Shown one piece after another: positions 8,101 through 23,100 of a DNA stretch of 36,817 nucleotides (its first letter is position 1; every line of letters begins with the position of its first letter). The stretch is from Bacteroides sp. (GTDB lineage: Bacteria; Bacteroidota; Bacteroidia; Bacteroidales; P3), in the NCBI GenBank assembly GCA_023662825.1, contig JAMPIH010000017.1:1-36817 (forward strand), written 5' to 3'. The position numbers were made by a program, and so were the translations under genes. The notes under the pieces are model-generated. The model made no database searches, was not told the DNA's origin, and saw only the letters and a list, made by a program, of their open reading frames with translations.

Positions 8101-11100
8101 GACGGTACGGTTATCGTTCAATACAACACGCGCGACACTTTGCGCGGCAAGGTGGTCAGCACCGGTATGAAACCGGGTGAAGACCAAAAATTGGTTTATG
8201 CATGGACTCCGGCCAACAAGATAGAAGGAGCCACCGATCAGCTTAAGGCGCTTACCACGCCGGTACAGGTTCCTGTAACCTACACTTTTGCCGCAACCAA
8301 TGCTCATGGATGTAAGGGAGAACACAGCCATATCGTAAGCCTTAAGGGTGGCAAGCTCAGCGCGAGCGTTGTCAATATTACGGCTTGCGAGAACGATACG
8401 GTTCGTCCTACCGTAACGCCGTGGGGTGGTTCGGGTATCTACAGTTTTGCCTGGACGGCCCTTCCGCAGAACGGCACGCCTGCCGATCCTAATTTTGTTT
8501 CGGCAGATACTTCCGTGCTTACGCTGGTAAGTCCGGTGGGTGTTACCGATTACCGGGTAAGGGTATCCGACGGGGTTGATTCGGTAGTCAAGACGATTCG
8601 CGTTACCGTCAACAAGCGTATGTTGAGCCAGCCGGTGCTGGTGGGCGACACCAACTATTGCGCCAACACCACCAATACTTTCAAGCTCAGGGTTCAGAAC
8701 GATGCCTATGCCGGCAGGGTAAGCATGTACCGTTGGTATGTAAACGATACTCTGGATGCCCGTTTCGACGGTTCGATCGAATACAGCAGCATTCCCAAAG
8801 ACGGCAGCCGCGTTCATTGCGAGGTGACGGTAGGTTACGCCTGTCCGGCCGAGAACCCGGTGAACACGCCCAAGGTGGGTATCCATATCTTCCCGATACC
8901 GGAACTTACCAAAATTACCGGCGACACCACGATTTGCCCGGGTACGAGCATACAGCTTTCGGTAACCGGCAAGAAGATAGACAGTCTGTCTTGGACACCT
9001 AAAGATGAAATCGTAACGGGTGCCAATGCCACGAGTGCGTCTCAAACGGTTATAGCCAAACCGAGTGTTTCCACCGTTTATAATATAGGTCTGTTTACCA
9101 ACAAGGGCTGTGTGGTTAACTACAAGGTGAATGTAAATGTACATCCGGTAACGGCGGCCACCACGCAATCGCCTACCATCTACGCCTGCGAATCGGGTGA
9201 AGCCCGCCTGCCGGTCAAGACCTCGGGTGTGGATTTGGTTTACGACTGGCAGAAACTCGACGGCGGCAGCTGGAACAGCGTTACCAATACCACCAAATAT
9301 GGCGACCTGAATACGCCTCAGTTGTTGGTTAGGGATGTGGCTCTTACCGAAGACGGCGACCAATACCGCCTGCACGTTTCCGGTCTTTGCCAGCCCGACT
9401 CCACCAGTGCGCCCATCACCCTGCACGTTATCGACTCGGTATATTTCGATATCGAACTGGTGGATACCCCGCGTTGCGAAAATGATCCGGCCAAGATCCG
9501 CTTCATCACCAACCTTAAAGGCCTGGAAAAGAAGATCGATGTGGTGATAAAAGGTTCTTATGGAACCCGCAGCTACATTACCCGCGACAGCGTATATACC
9601 ATCCGGGCCGTATATCCCAACGACAGGGTTCAGGCATACCTTACGCCTCAGGGCATCATCGCCCAGTGCGTTACGCCGAACCCCATGCCTTCGAGCATTA
9701 TCGATTTGGGTGTCAAGGAAGCGCCGTCGTTAACCTACAAGGCGGTGAACCCCAAGGCCTGCGCCACCAACGACGGCAGCATCACGCTTAACGTTACCCG
9801 TGGCAACCTGCCCTATACCTATTATTTCGACGGGGAGGCCAATACGAACAATGTATTCGACAACTTGGGTGCCGGAATGTATGTTGCCGGCGTAACCGAC
9901 AATAACGGTTGCCAGAGCAAGGATGTGGAAATAAGCCTGCGCGATCCCAACGGTCCGGTGGAACCTGTGGTCTCGAACGCCGGATTCCATTGTGCCGCCG
10001 ACGGCCTGCCCGGCTTCCTTTTGCTTGATCCCAAGACCAAGAAAGCGGATATCAAGTGGCATTCCGATTCCCGTTGCACCAATTTGATCCATACGGGCGA
10101 TTCCATGGCCTTCCCCACGGCGCCGGGTCTGCATACCTATTATCTGTACCAACAGTTCGGCAACTGCAAGAGCGGTACGGTCCGTGTGGATGTGTTCGTG
10201 GGTCAGATGCCTTCCATCGACCGCATCGATGCGGTGGTGCCTTCGTCCTGCGACCGCAGCGACGGTATCATCAGCGTCTATGCCACCGGCGACACCACGC
10301 TCGAATATTCGATTTATGTTCCGCAACGTTTCGGCACGAACTCCGACTTTATCGACCTTCCCAATGCAACCTATCCGGTGGCGGTACGCACCTTGGCCGG
10401 TTGCACCGTGTACGACACCGTGGAATTGTACGCCTACAATACGCCCGATGCGCCTAAGATGTTGAGCCATGACACGGTTTACTGTGCCGGTTCGCCGCGT
10501 AAGCCATTGGAAGTGAGACCCGACAGGAAGGGTGCGGTTACCTGGTTCAACGACCTTACGCTGCAGAGCGTGGCCTATCGCGGCAATCCGTACAACATCA
10601 ACGGCCTTAAGGAAGGCGACTATCTGTTTAGCGCCGTAGAGGCTGTGGGTACCTGCAACAGCAAGCCCGCCACGGTAAAGGTTAAGATTCTGCCCGCCAT
10701 CACCACGGGTGTTCCCGATAAGGTTTACGGCTGCAAGGGCGGCTGGATGACCGTGAAGGCCAATGATGTGGAAGGCGTAAGCTATAAGTGGTACGATCCA
10801 TCCAATAAATTGATTTCCACCACCGACAGCATTTATGTAAAGGTTCCCGACGATCCAAAGGTGTATGTATTGGAAGCCACGCTGAGCGTGGACGGCTACA
10901 CCTGCGACTTGCGTCAGAACGTTACGTTGCACTACACCACGGATCCCGTTTACAAGGATACCACCGTTTGCTTCGGCGATACGGTAGTTATAACGGTTCC
11001 GAATGGTATCGCCTATGAATGGCCCGACGGTTCGACCTCCAACACCTATCGTGTGGCCGCCGGCGGCAAGAACGGCGACAAGGAAAGTGTTCCGGTTTGG

Positions 11101-14100
11101 GTCAGCTTCGACGATGGCTGCCGTATGCAGTACATCTATGTGGTGTCCACCCGCTTGGGTCAGCCCACCGATGTAAGCATCAATAAGGATTTCGAACTGT
11201 ATTGCTCCGGTCAGAAACATAAGCTTACGGCCAAATTGAGCAAGCCTACCGTACCCGTTACCCTGCAGTGGTACAAAGACGGTATGGATATTTCGGACGC
11301 CAATGCCGGCACTTTGAATATTGACGGTCTGGAAGCCGGCAACTATACCTATGTGGTGACTTCCACCGCCAAGGAATTCTGCACCACACCGCGCGTTACC
11401 TCCGATACCGTTCAGATCAGGGTATATGAAACGCCTACGGTGGAAGCCGGTACCGATATTCCTGATGTGGCTTACGGTGAAAAGACCGTTATAGGTAAGG
11501 ATGCCGACGTTACCGGAGGCATAACGCCCTACACCTATCTGTGGACGGGCAACGGCATCGGTTCCGACAATGACCGCCTTACCATTCTTTCGAACCGTCT
11601 CTACAGCAGCACCACAGTAACCCTGACCGCTACCGATTCGGTGGGTTGCTCGGCCAAGGACGATCTTAAGATTACCGTTATCGGCGGTCCGTTCCGCATC
11701 AGTCTGGATAAGCCTTACGACTTCCCGATGGATCAATTCAGCGATGTTGTCTGTCTGGACGACAGTGTAAGGTTGCGCGTTAAACCGGAAGGCGGTTCGG
11801 GTTCCTATCAGGTTATCTGGAAAGAGTTGTTTACCGACGGTACCACGAGTGGTGTGCTCGATACACTGGCAGACTACATTTTTACGGCTCACCACAGCGC
11901 TACGTATAAGGTTACCGTGATCAATCTTACCGGTGCCGGCGATGCCACGGCCGCCGATACGCTTACGGGCACGGTAAGCCTTACGGTGAATATGCCGCCT
12001 GCCGCCGGCTTTATCTCCACGCCCGACACCACGATGTGTTCCGACACGGCCTACACGCTTCGTCTCAACGGCTACTTCGGCGATAAGATCGCTTGGCAGT
12101 ATTCGTACGACAGCACGATCTGGAGCGCCCTGAAGAACAATGTGGATTCGGTTCGCCTTGCCGCCGGTGCAGCCCAGACCCGACAGACCACCTATTATAG
12201 AGTAGGGGTTTCCAACGGGGTTTGCCCCATGCAGTATGCCGAAGACTTTAAGGTCTTGGTATATGAAGATCTGAACAACAATATCGATTACCAGGGTCCG
12301 GATCAACCGCTCTGCCCCGAAGTTACCGACGTTAAGTTTACCGGCAACGAGGTTACCGAGGGCGGAAACGGCACGTACGAATACAAGTGGCAGTGGAGTA
12401 AGACGGCCAATGGAACCTACGTTCCTTGTCCCGCCGATTCGGGTACCCAGGGTTATACATGGCCCGGCAGAATCGATTCTTCGCGCTATGTTCGTCGTGT
12501 GGTTATCTCCGACGGCTGTCCGTTCTTCAGCCAGAGTGTCAAGGTGTCGGTTTACGATGATTCCAATATCGGCGAGATTGAAGGCGAAAACTACGTCTGC
12601 ATCGATTCGGTAGGCTATTTGTCCGTCCCCAATACCACGATGGAAAGCTATCGTTGGGAAGTGGCCACCGATACCGCGTTAGCCTCGTCCGACTGGAAGT
12701 TTATTTCGGGTGCTTCCGGATACTTCTATTCCACCGACCCGATGAAGCGGGGCGATACGCTCTTCTTCAGGGCCATCGGTCAGAAGAACGGTTGTGAACC
12801 CGATACCACCGCCGCATTCCAGATTATCGCCACCGACCCGCTGCCTGTTGCCGCGTTTATCAGCGTGGATACCATGGCGGCCTGTTTGAACACGATGGTG
12901 GTGTTCCATATCGATTCGGTACGCTTCCCCGGCAATAAGCCTTCGTATGCATGGTATGTGAACGGCAACGAGCTTAAACTGCCTATCAAGCAGGGCAAGG
13001 ATACCTTGGCTTATGCTTCCAAGGATGGCAGAACCTTGTACATCAAGAACCTCCAGCCGGGCGACAGCGTTCAGGGCGCCTTGCTGTCGAGCATTGGTTG
13101 CGTTACCCGCCGTGTGGCGCTCAGCGAAGCCGTCAAGCCTACCATCTATGTGCCGGAGGTTTATATCGTAAGTCCCGCCGACGACTTGATCTTCTGCCGT
13201 CGCGACACCGTTTCGATCTTGGCCGACAGCGCCGACTTCTACCGTTGGACCTATTTCGGCGAAGGCGATACGGCGCTCGGAATCCTGCATACGGGTTCGT
13301 ACGTATATCAGGATACCATGATCAAGGTAAGTCCGGAAAAGCCCACCATGTACTATGTAGAGGGCGTTGACCGCCACGGATGTAAGGGTATCGACAGCGT
13401 ACAGCTTACGCCCGAACCGGTTATCGACCGTACGTCCGACACTGTTCTTTGTGCCGGAAATACATTGACCATCAAGGCGGTGGCCACCAGCCCCACCAAG
13501 GGGGTAACCTACAGTTGGAAAGAAGTCGCGGTGGCCGATCCCACCACACCGGCTACTCTGAGCGGCGCGCTTACCGTAAACACGTTCAAGAAGGTGGCTC
13601 CCAAAGATTCGCTTACCTATTATATATATACGGTAAAGACCTCCGCACCGCGCTACTGCACCTACACCGACACTATCAGGGTTGAGGTTCAGCAGAATAT
13701 GCAACCCAAGGTAGATGTAATTTACGACGGCACGATGTTGCCGCCCGATACGGCCCATATCATCGAATGCGAAAAGGTTGAACACTTCTTCAGCTATCAA
13801 AGCGAATGGGGCGGTGACGAACCTAAATATACCTGGTTCTTTAACGGAGAAGCGGTGAGCAACGACAGTCTCTTCTCCGACCATTATCCCGATATGGTGG
13901 ACCACTCCTCCATTTATGTGGAAATGGAATCCTCGCGTCGTTGTGTAACGCAGCGTACCGTTAAGAGCTCGCAGCTTAAGGTTAAATACACCAAGATGCC
14001 CGAGGCGGTGGTGGCCATTAACAGCAACAAGGGAACCTCGATCTGTCCGAGCGAAGAGGTGGTTATTTTCCAGGCGCATGCCCCCACCTACGATACGGGT

Positions 14101-17100
14101 ATCTTCGAATGGTACGTAAAACGTGTGGACAGCACCAAGTTCGGTCTTGTGCATATCGGAGACTCCTTGGTTTCCACCTTCGCCACCGGCGATCAGGTAT
14201 ATTGCGTCTATATCGCGCAAGACAGCTGCATCAAGTATTCGCCCAAGCGAAGCAACACGCTTACCTTTACCAACTATAAGCTGTGGAAACCCATCGTAGA
14301 GATTATCCGGGTGGATGCCGGACGCGAAGGAAGGGGCGATACGGTTTGTGAAATGACCGATGTGGTATTCCAGGCCCGCATCGCCGACCAAGGCACCGAC
14401 TACCGCTTTACCTGGTTGGTGGACGGTATGGAAGTGGGCGATGTGAATAAGCTTACACTTACCTACGGCGACTTTATTGCCGATAACGACACGGCCTACA
14501 AGCAGAACCTTATAACGGCCCGTTTGGAAACCAACCATATATGTGCCGTTCCTTCGAACCTGAACTCCGACGACACCATCGTGTATGTTCAGCCTCGCCG
14601 ACAGTTTGGCGTAAGCATCGAACAGGATGTGCTGCAGGCCTGCAACTCGCTTAAATACGAGCCGGTGGCCTTTACTCACGTTTACGGACCCTTGAGTGTA
14701 AGCGGCAACACCATCGCCAACAACTGTCACGACAGTTATTGGAATACGGGTGCAATTTCCCAGCAGAGTATCGAAGGCAACGGCGGTGTGAGCGCTTATG
14801 CCGGCACCACGAGTTTCCATCAGATGTTCGGTCTTACCTCGCGCAAGCATGTTTATTCCTATGAGGATATCGATTACGCCATTTACTTCGATTGGGGTAC
14901 TTTACGGGTTTACGAAAATGGTGTCCATATAGGTTCGTTCGACGGATACAACACGGTACAGAAATACACGGTGGAAATTGCCGACAGCGTGGTCCGCTAC
15001 CTGCGCGACGGCGTGGTGTTCTATACCTCGACCCAACGTGATACGGTGGGTACCTATTACGGAGGTTTCTCGCTCTATTCGCTCTGCCATCCCGGATGCA
15101 GCTATGAACCGCATTCGCAGTATCCCAATATGCGGGCGTTTATCGAATACCGCAGCTCCAGCATCGTGTTCGGGTCGGAAGTGATCGCTCCGCCCATCAA
15201 CCGTCCCGACTATGACTGGTTGCTCAACGATACCTCGTTCGAGTTCGGCAACGGCAGCGACAGCCTGATCGACCATAAGTACAACTTCAAGCCCAACGAT
15301 GTGGTAACGCTTATCGTTCGAAGCAACGATGTATGTATGGAACGTACGGTGGCCGAGTCCAACCCGATAACGGTTCATCCCACCGAACCCGGCGACTTCC
15401 TGCATTTGGCCGATACTGCGTATGTATGCTTGGGCGATTCGGTTCGCCTTACCGCCACCGGCGCCAAGGCATATACCTGGGAATTGCCTGTATATATGGA
15501 TACGGCGGCCGTTCACGACAACAGCATCGTGGTATGGCCCGACCACACTACGACCTATCGTGTAACGGGCTTCAATGAAGACGGTTGCTCCGACTTTAAG
15601 CGTATTGTGGTGGTAGTGTTCGAACTGCCCGATCCGGATCTGGGTCCCGACCGGGAAGCCTGCTACACCGACAGCCTCTATTTCAGCGTAAGGAAAGGAG
15701 CCGTACCCGACAGTGTTACCGACAGGTATCATCGCACCGAATGGGTGTTCATGACCGCCACCGATACCGTGTTCATGACTTCGGAATACGATAACGCCAT
15801 TCGCTTCGTGGCTGAAGAAAGCGGAACCTTGGTGGCCACGATGATCAACAAGTTCAGCGGTTGCTACACGGTAGATACGCTTAAGCTTACCGTTTATCCG
15901 TTGCCGCTCGTAAAGATGCCCGAAGATACGCTCGAAGTCTGCATAAGCCATGATCTGGCCATCTTCGATACGGCTTACGACCAAGATTACAAGAAGGTTA
16001 ACACCTATACCTGGACACCGGCCACCGGCCTTAGGAACGGAAACGGCTACACGAACGGTTCCTACAAGCTCTTTAACCGTGCCGATACGGGCCTGTTTAC
16101 CTATTATGTGGATGTTGCCTCGCCCAAGGGTTGCCACTCCTACGACACGGTATATGTACGTAATATCAAGCAGGAGCTTTCGCTCAATGTCGATTTGATC
16201 CGCAGCACGGTTTGCGAAGGCGAGGTTCCGCAGTTTATACTTACCGGCCAGTGGTGGGATACCTTGGCTACAGCCACGCTTTACCGCAACGGCAAGCAGG
16301 TGGATACCTACACGGTAGGCCGTCCGGGTGAGTTCCAGCGCGACACCGTTTCTTATACCGGAACGATTGCCCATAACGACAGGTATCAGTTCAAGATCAC
16401 CAGCAGGAATCAGTGTCTGGTGGTTAAGGAAATATTGAGCGCGTTCGATACCTTGGGCGTTATCTACACCACCACCTTGTCGCCTACGCCCGATTCGCTC
16501 TGTATCGGCCACGATTTGGTATTGAAGGCTCAACCGAAGCAGGACAGCAACGTTCATTACAAGTGGACGATGTGCAACAGTTACGAACAGACTGTAATCA
16601 AATTTATCGGCGCTACGCCCGATACCGTTCACGAAACGGTATATATCAACCATGCTTCATTTGGAAAAGATACCAATACGCTCGTTGTCAAGATGCCGGC
16701 CTTGCCCACTTATTTTATGGTGGAAGCTGACGGCGGTCATGGTTGTGTAACCCGCGATACGGTTTATGTGAATATCATAGAGGCGGATACACTTTGGGCG
16801 AAAGCCGAACAGAGTCTGGATTCCTGCTATAATCCGGAAATGCTTACGCCTACTTGGGATTTTACCTCGAACGCCCTTATCCCCATGGCGGGCGGTCAGA
16901 TTATCAAAGACGGCGCCCAAGGTCATGCATGGACCTATATCACGTCGCCCACCAAACTGCACGGTAACTTTATGTATCGTTACGTGATCAACGGTACGGA
17001 AGGTTCCTCGATGGTGGGTATCAACTACGAAGGCCGCAGACATACCGGCTGCAGCAACTGGTGGTACAATTGGTGCGGTTACGATGCCGATTACACCTTC

Positions 17101-20100
17101 TATTTGAGCTGGCAAAACAATCGCCCGATTTTGGAAATCTACGAGAGGGGCAACTACATCGCCAAGTACGGCGAATACAAGGAAGGCGATGTGTTGTTCA
17201 TTATCCGTCAAAGTGGCTATATCAGCTACTATCACAACGAAAACCTGCTGCGTCGGGTAAGGGAACGTTCGCCCGAAAAGAACTTCAACCCTGAAGTTTC
17301 GATGCACTGCCCGGGAACCGCCGTTGAACCGGTGCACTATGTTGAACTGCAGGATATCGAGCTTACCAACAGCGCCGGTACCATTGCGGCTCCGATGACC
17401 CACAAGTGGTATCTGAACGGCGGCCTTGTATCGCGAGACAGTGTGCTCAAGGTTTATAACGTTAACTTTACCGGCAACCACGATACGCTGGTTTACGAAG
17501 TGAGCGGACAGACCAAGTGCGACGGCTATGTAACGGTTCGCGATACGGTGGCGGTCCGGAGTCCCAAAGGCTTTACGCCCGTGTTCCTGCAGCTCAGTAC
17601 CGACAGCACCAAGTGTCAGGGCCGTGACTTTACCGTTCGCGCCCATTTGGTGAATCGGAGCGGCGATGTGCCCGATTCGGCGGTACGCTACAATTGGTAC
17701 CGTGGCGATATCATGGTGGCTGGCGGTACGCGTGCCGACAGCATCATCGTTACCAATGCGGGCATCAACGAATACGTTTGGGCGCAGGCTTACGTGGATA
17801 CGACCCAGCATTGTGCGTTCAACAATATAAAGAATCCGGTACGTTCCTCTTACCTTACCTTGCCGGTAGAACCCGCCAAGTCGTTGGGCGTGAATGTGGA
17901 TGTATATCCCGGCGAAACTGTCTGTCTGTTCTCCGACGTGTTGTTCAACGTTACCCAGGTGGTTTCCGGTATGGCGGATGCCGGAGATAATCCTACCGTG
18001 GAATGGTATCTGAACAATCGTTTGGTAAGTACCGAACGCACCTATAAGACAGACAGCCTGCAGCAGGGCGACAGTGTGTACGCCATCGTTACCGCCAGCA
18101 CCGAGGTGAGCTGCCTCGACACCAACCGCAAGCAGACCAGGGTGGTGCATATGAATGTGTTGCCCGCGCCCGTTCTTGCAGCGCACAAAGACACCATCGT
18201 TACCTATAACTCCGAAGCCAATCTGTGGGCGGAAGTGATCAAGAACTGGGAACCCGGCATTACCTACGAATGGTATCCTGCCTTCGATATCAATGAACCC
18301 TATAAGGCTACCGACAGCGCCACGGTGGTTCGTTCGAGAATTGACCACTACTATACGGTTCAGGCACGCAACTCCATCGGTTGCTACAGTAACGAGGCCT
18401 CCGTACACGTGGAAGTGCTTACCTGTCCGCAGTTTATCCTGCGCGGTTCGGGCACTAAGGCCTGCGCCGGCGACAGCGCGTTCCTCTACCTGCAGGTTCA
18501 GGGCTTCCGTCCTTACACCAACAACTACTTCTGGCAGATCTCGCACGATAACGGCGCCACCTGGCGTACGCTCGACGAGACTACCGACGCCAATTTCGGC
18601 ATCCGGGTGGGCGAAAACAGCGTTACCTTGGTGTTCAGCCAGGCCTTGGCCATCTACGACAAGTCGCAGTCCATATTCCGTTGTGCGGCTGTGGCCACCG
18701 ACACCATGCTTACATGCGATACGGTATATAGCCGCGAATTGTTCCTCGATATCGTGGACTACACGATTCCGGTAGCCAATATCAGCGGCGATACATCCAT
18801 ATGCCCCCGTTCGCCGGTTATCTTTACCGCTTCGGGAGCCGTTAATCCGGGCGATTACTATCAGTGGTATGTAAACGGCAAGATGGTTTCCGGCAACGGC
18901 AACACGCTGCAGCTCGACAGCGTGAGCGCCAATACCGAAATTTCGGTGTCCACGATTATCCGCAACGACCAGAACGCCTGTGTGGACAACGCCCATGCCA
19001 CGGATACGTTGAACATAACGGTTCTTCCCAAGCCGCAGCTCGTCATGTATCCCGATACCTCGATTCATATCGGTGATACGGCTCCGGTAGGGGTTCGGGT
19101 AAGCGATGGCGTGGCACCCTACACGTACAGTTGGAACGGTTTGCCCAATACCACCTTGTTCAAGGCCAATGTGGATTCCACCGCCACCAAGAATCAGATA
19201 TTCACCACAATATACACGGTAACGGTTACCGATTCCAACGGCTGTTCCGCCAAGGGCAGCATGACGGTGAACATCGAGGACACCTGCAAGCTCTACGCCT
19301 CCATTTACGGACCCAAGACGATATGTTTCGATTCTACCGCCACCTTCAAGGGGCTTGTTACCGGCGGCCTGCAGAACGGCGACCTCCACTATCTGTGGAA
19401 GTGTGAACCGGTGGCCGATACCACGGTGATCACCTTTACCGGTAAGGAATTCACGCTTACGGCCATGATGCCGGGCGAATACGAGCTTACGTTCCTGGTA
19501 ATCGATTCCACCGAATACATTCCCGAATTCTGTCCGGACGAAAGCCACTCGGCTTCGGCAACCTTTACCTTTACGGTGGCACCTCCCAAAACCTTCCATA
19601 CCGCCATCGACAGCCTGGGCGCCGTTTGCTTCGGAACGGGCGGCACGCTCACGGCCAAGGCGTTCGTCGACAGCCTGCCTACCCGCATTGCCGTATCCTA
19701 CAACTGGAAACAGCACAACATGTTCGGCGACGTGATCAGGCAGCAGTACAGCATCAAGAGCCAGTTCGACGTCAAGAAGTGGAGCGACGGCGACTGGATC
19801 AGCCTTACCGCTGTTCTGGGAGGAAATGAATGTGAAACCGGTGTAACGGCTTACGATACCCTGCGTCCCGTCATTAATCCGCAACCCGGTCCGCTCAAGA
19901 CCAACCGCATGTATGTGGGCGGTCTTGAACCCTGTACGTTCGACACGGCCTCCATCGGCCTGAGCGTTCCCATCGGTCAGAAGGGTCTGGTTCAGTTTAC
20001 CATCGACGGCGGCAAGACCTGGCATAACGACAGCCTGTTCAAGCCCGTTGTTGACGGCGTATATTATCCGGGCGTGAAGTATGTCGCCACCGGTTGCGAA

Positions 20101-23100
20101 TACATTTCCGATACAGCCATCGAGGTCACGATACCGGAACCCACCAAGATGCCCGATGTGGATGTATTGGGAGACAACGACTTCTGTGCGGGCAGTCCTA
20201 TCGATGACTTCGTGGCCTCCAACGGCTCACCTGATGCCATTGTGGGTTGGTACTCGGCGCAAGACTTCGATTCGGTGCTTGTTGAAGGCGCGATAGGTCA
20301 GGATAGGGTGGCTTACATCTTGCCCGATTCCGTTAAGAACGTTCTGGGCGAGCACACGATTTATGCGGCCCAACGTGCCGGCGACTGCAAGAGCGACTTC
20401 AAGCCCTTTACGTTCAATGTACGTGAGCGCGATACGGCATTCGGCCTGAAACTGAAATACGTAAGGCGCTTCAAGTGTATCGCCGACAGCCATCCGTTGG
20501 ATGTCAAGATTATGGCGTTCTTCGATTCCATCAACGTGGAAGGATCCTACGAATGGATTTCTCTCAACGATGGAGTCACCATTACCGGAACGGGCAGCGA
20601 AATCGTGGCGAGCGTGATCGACAGTACCGAGATTTACCTCACCTTTACCTATATCTCTTCTTGCGATTCCACAGTACGTACTTTGGTTCACAGCGATACC
20701 ATCTCCATCAACGTGCTCGATCCGGGCAACGATCTGGAAGAAGGCTCCGTACTTTGCATCAACGAATCGAAGGTGGCCCGCTCGCTCGACCAGAGCGCCA
20801 TCAATGATGAAGAGTTCTTCCACTACACCTGGTACGCCAAGCGTTACAATGCGGACGGAACCTATACCTGGAGCGCCGCCACCGGCGACAACGCCCACGA
20901 AAATTACACGGTGCTCCACAGTTACCTTGCTTCCGTTCCCGGCAAGCCCGCCGATTACAAGGAGTTGACCTTGCGCCGCATCGTGAGTGCCGACGGCTGT
21001 GTGGACACCAGCAACGAAATAACCTTCTACTACCGGCCTGCTCCCTTGGCCACGGCTACCTTGAGCGTGCTCGAAATCTGTCCCGGACAGGATGTGGAAG
21101 CCGTTGTGAACGGAACCGACCTCGGAACGGCACCCTATGTGAAGTGGTATGTGGACGGCAAGCGTAAACCCGCTTACGACACCTTGGTGGCCAACTTCGG
21201 TGCGCTGAACGACGGCGCGAAGATCCGTGCGGTGGTCTATCCGGTTTACGACACCCTCTGCACCATCGTGGATTCGATTGCCATGGATGCGGTGGTCAAG
21301 GTGGTGGATGCCATCGAGGCCGATGTCAGGGTGGAAGTTTCCGATACGCTGTTCTGTACGTCGAACAATACCTTTAAGGCGGTTTACAATGCCGCATACA
21401 GCACGGATCCGCAGTATCAGTGGTTCTACAACGGCGTTCATGTACCGGAGGCCGACGGACAGGCCACGTATTCGCGCAGCGATGTCCAGCCGGGCGACCT
21501 TGTATCCGTAACCGTTTCCGCCACCGGCGATTGTCCCGCCACGCCGACTGCAAGCAGCACGCCCGTTCTGGCAAGCCATAAGGGCGCTACCGTTCAAGGT
21601 TCGGTTCAGGCAGTGATCGATGCCGAACTGAGTAGGCTCGACAGCGTCAAGTTCCAGGCCTCCGGTGCCCAGAGCTATATTTGGCAAGACAACAACGCCA
21701 CCGGCAGCACCCATGTGGTTTATGCCAAGAGCGGTCAGAACGTATATTGCGTTCAATTGCATACCGACGGCTATTGCGACACGGTATTGTGCGTGTCGTC
21801 GCTGGTTCCCACGGCCGAGTTGACCATTCCCACGGTTTGTGCCATCCAGGATGTTCAGGCGTTGGTAAGCGGCACCAATCTGGGTACCGCGCCTACGGTG
21901 GATTGGTATGTGAACGGCAATAAGGTGTCGGCCTACGACACGCTGGTCAAGAACCTGGGTCAGTTGGCCGACGGCACGCCGGTTACGGCGGTGGTTCGTC
22001 CCGATTATTCCGCCCTCGGTCTGCCGGCCGGAACAGCCACCGTCGATTCGCTTGTATTGAACGGAACAGCCACCGTAACGCCTTCGATCGACGGAAGGCT
22101 TGCCCTTACTGTAAGCGACACGCTCTTCTGTAACGTAACCAATACGTTTACGGCTTCGTATAACACCGAATACAGTGATAAGCCGAACTACAGATGGTAT
22201 CACAACGGCGTGTTGATGACCGCCGCCAACGGCAAGAATACCTATAGCGCGGCTGTTCAGGACGGCGACAGCGTTTATGTATGGATTTTCGCCCACAACG
22301 ATTGCCCGGCTTCCGATTCGGTACGTTCCGAAGCCTATCGTGTGGTTAAGGGACAGACGGTTCCCGCCCGCATCGATGTGGCCGTAAACGACACGCTCTG
22401 TCTGGGCGATACCCTGAAGGTAACCGCCACCGGTGCGGCAACCTATGTATGGAACGATAAATCCACCGATGCGGTACGCGACTTTATCGCGGTCAATAAT
22501 CCGGCCACTTATACGGTAACGGCCCATACCGATGGTTATTGCGATACCACGATGAGCGTAACGGTGGTAAGCCGCGTGCGTCCGGCCAACACCAAACTGG
22601 ATCAAAAAGACCTTACCGTTTGCGGTGCGGATACGGTACTTCTCTCGGTATCGAGGGATCCTTCGGTAAGCGTGCTCTGGAACACCGGCAGCACCGCCGA
22701 TACCATTCGTTACATTGTTCCCAGCATCAAGACGAGCGACACCACCTTTACGGCCACCTTTACCGATGCCTACGGATGCGAATACGGCCCGGATGCGGTG
22801 ACGGTACATATCCGCGACAGCCGTCCGGTCAACTTTATCTCCGATAATCTCGGTCTGCCTGATACGGCCTGCTGGAGAAGCAAGTTCTCGGCCGTGGCCA
22901 AGGTTCGGCCCGACGACAAGGCGGATATGTACTATACCTGGTACAGGAGCGGTGCATACTGGAAGTCGGGTTACAATCTCGACAGCCTTTCGTTGAGCGG
23001 CGTCGATTTCCCCTCGGCATCGCCTTACGTGATTACGGTTATCCTGCAGGATAACGGCTATTGCTTGCGCATGCGCCAAGACACGATTGTCGATACCATC

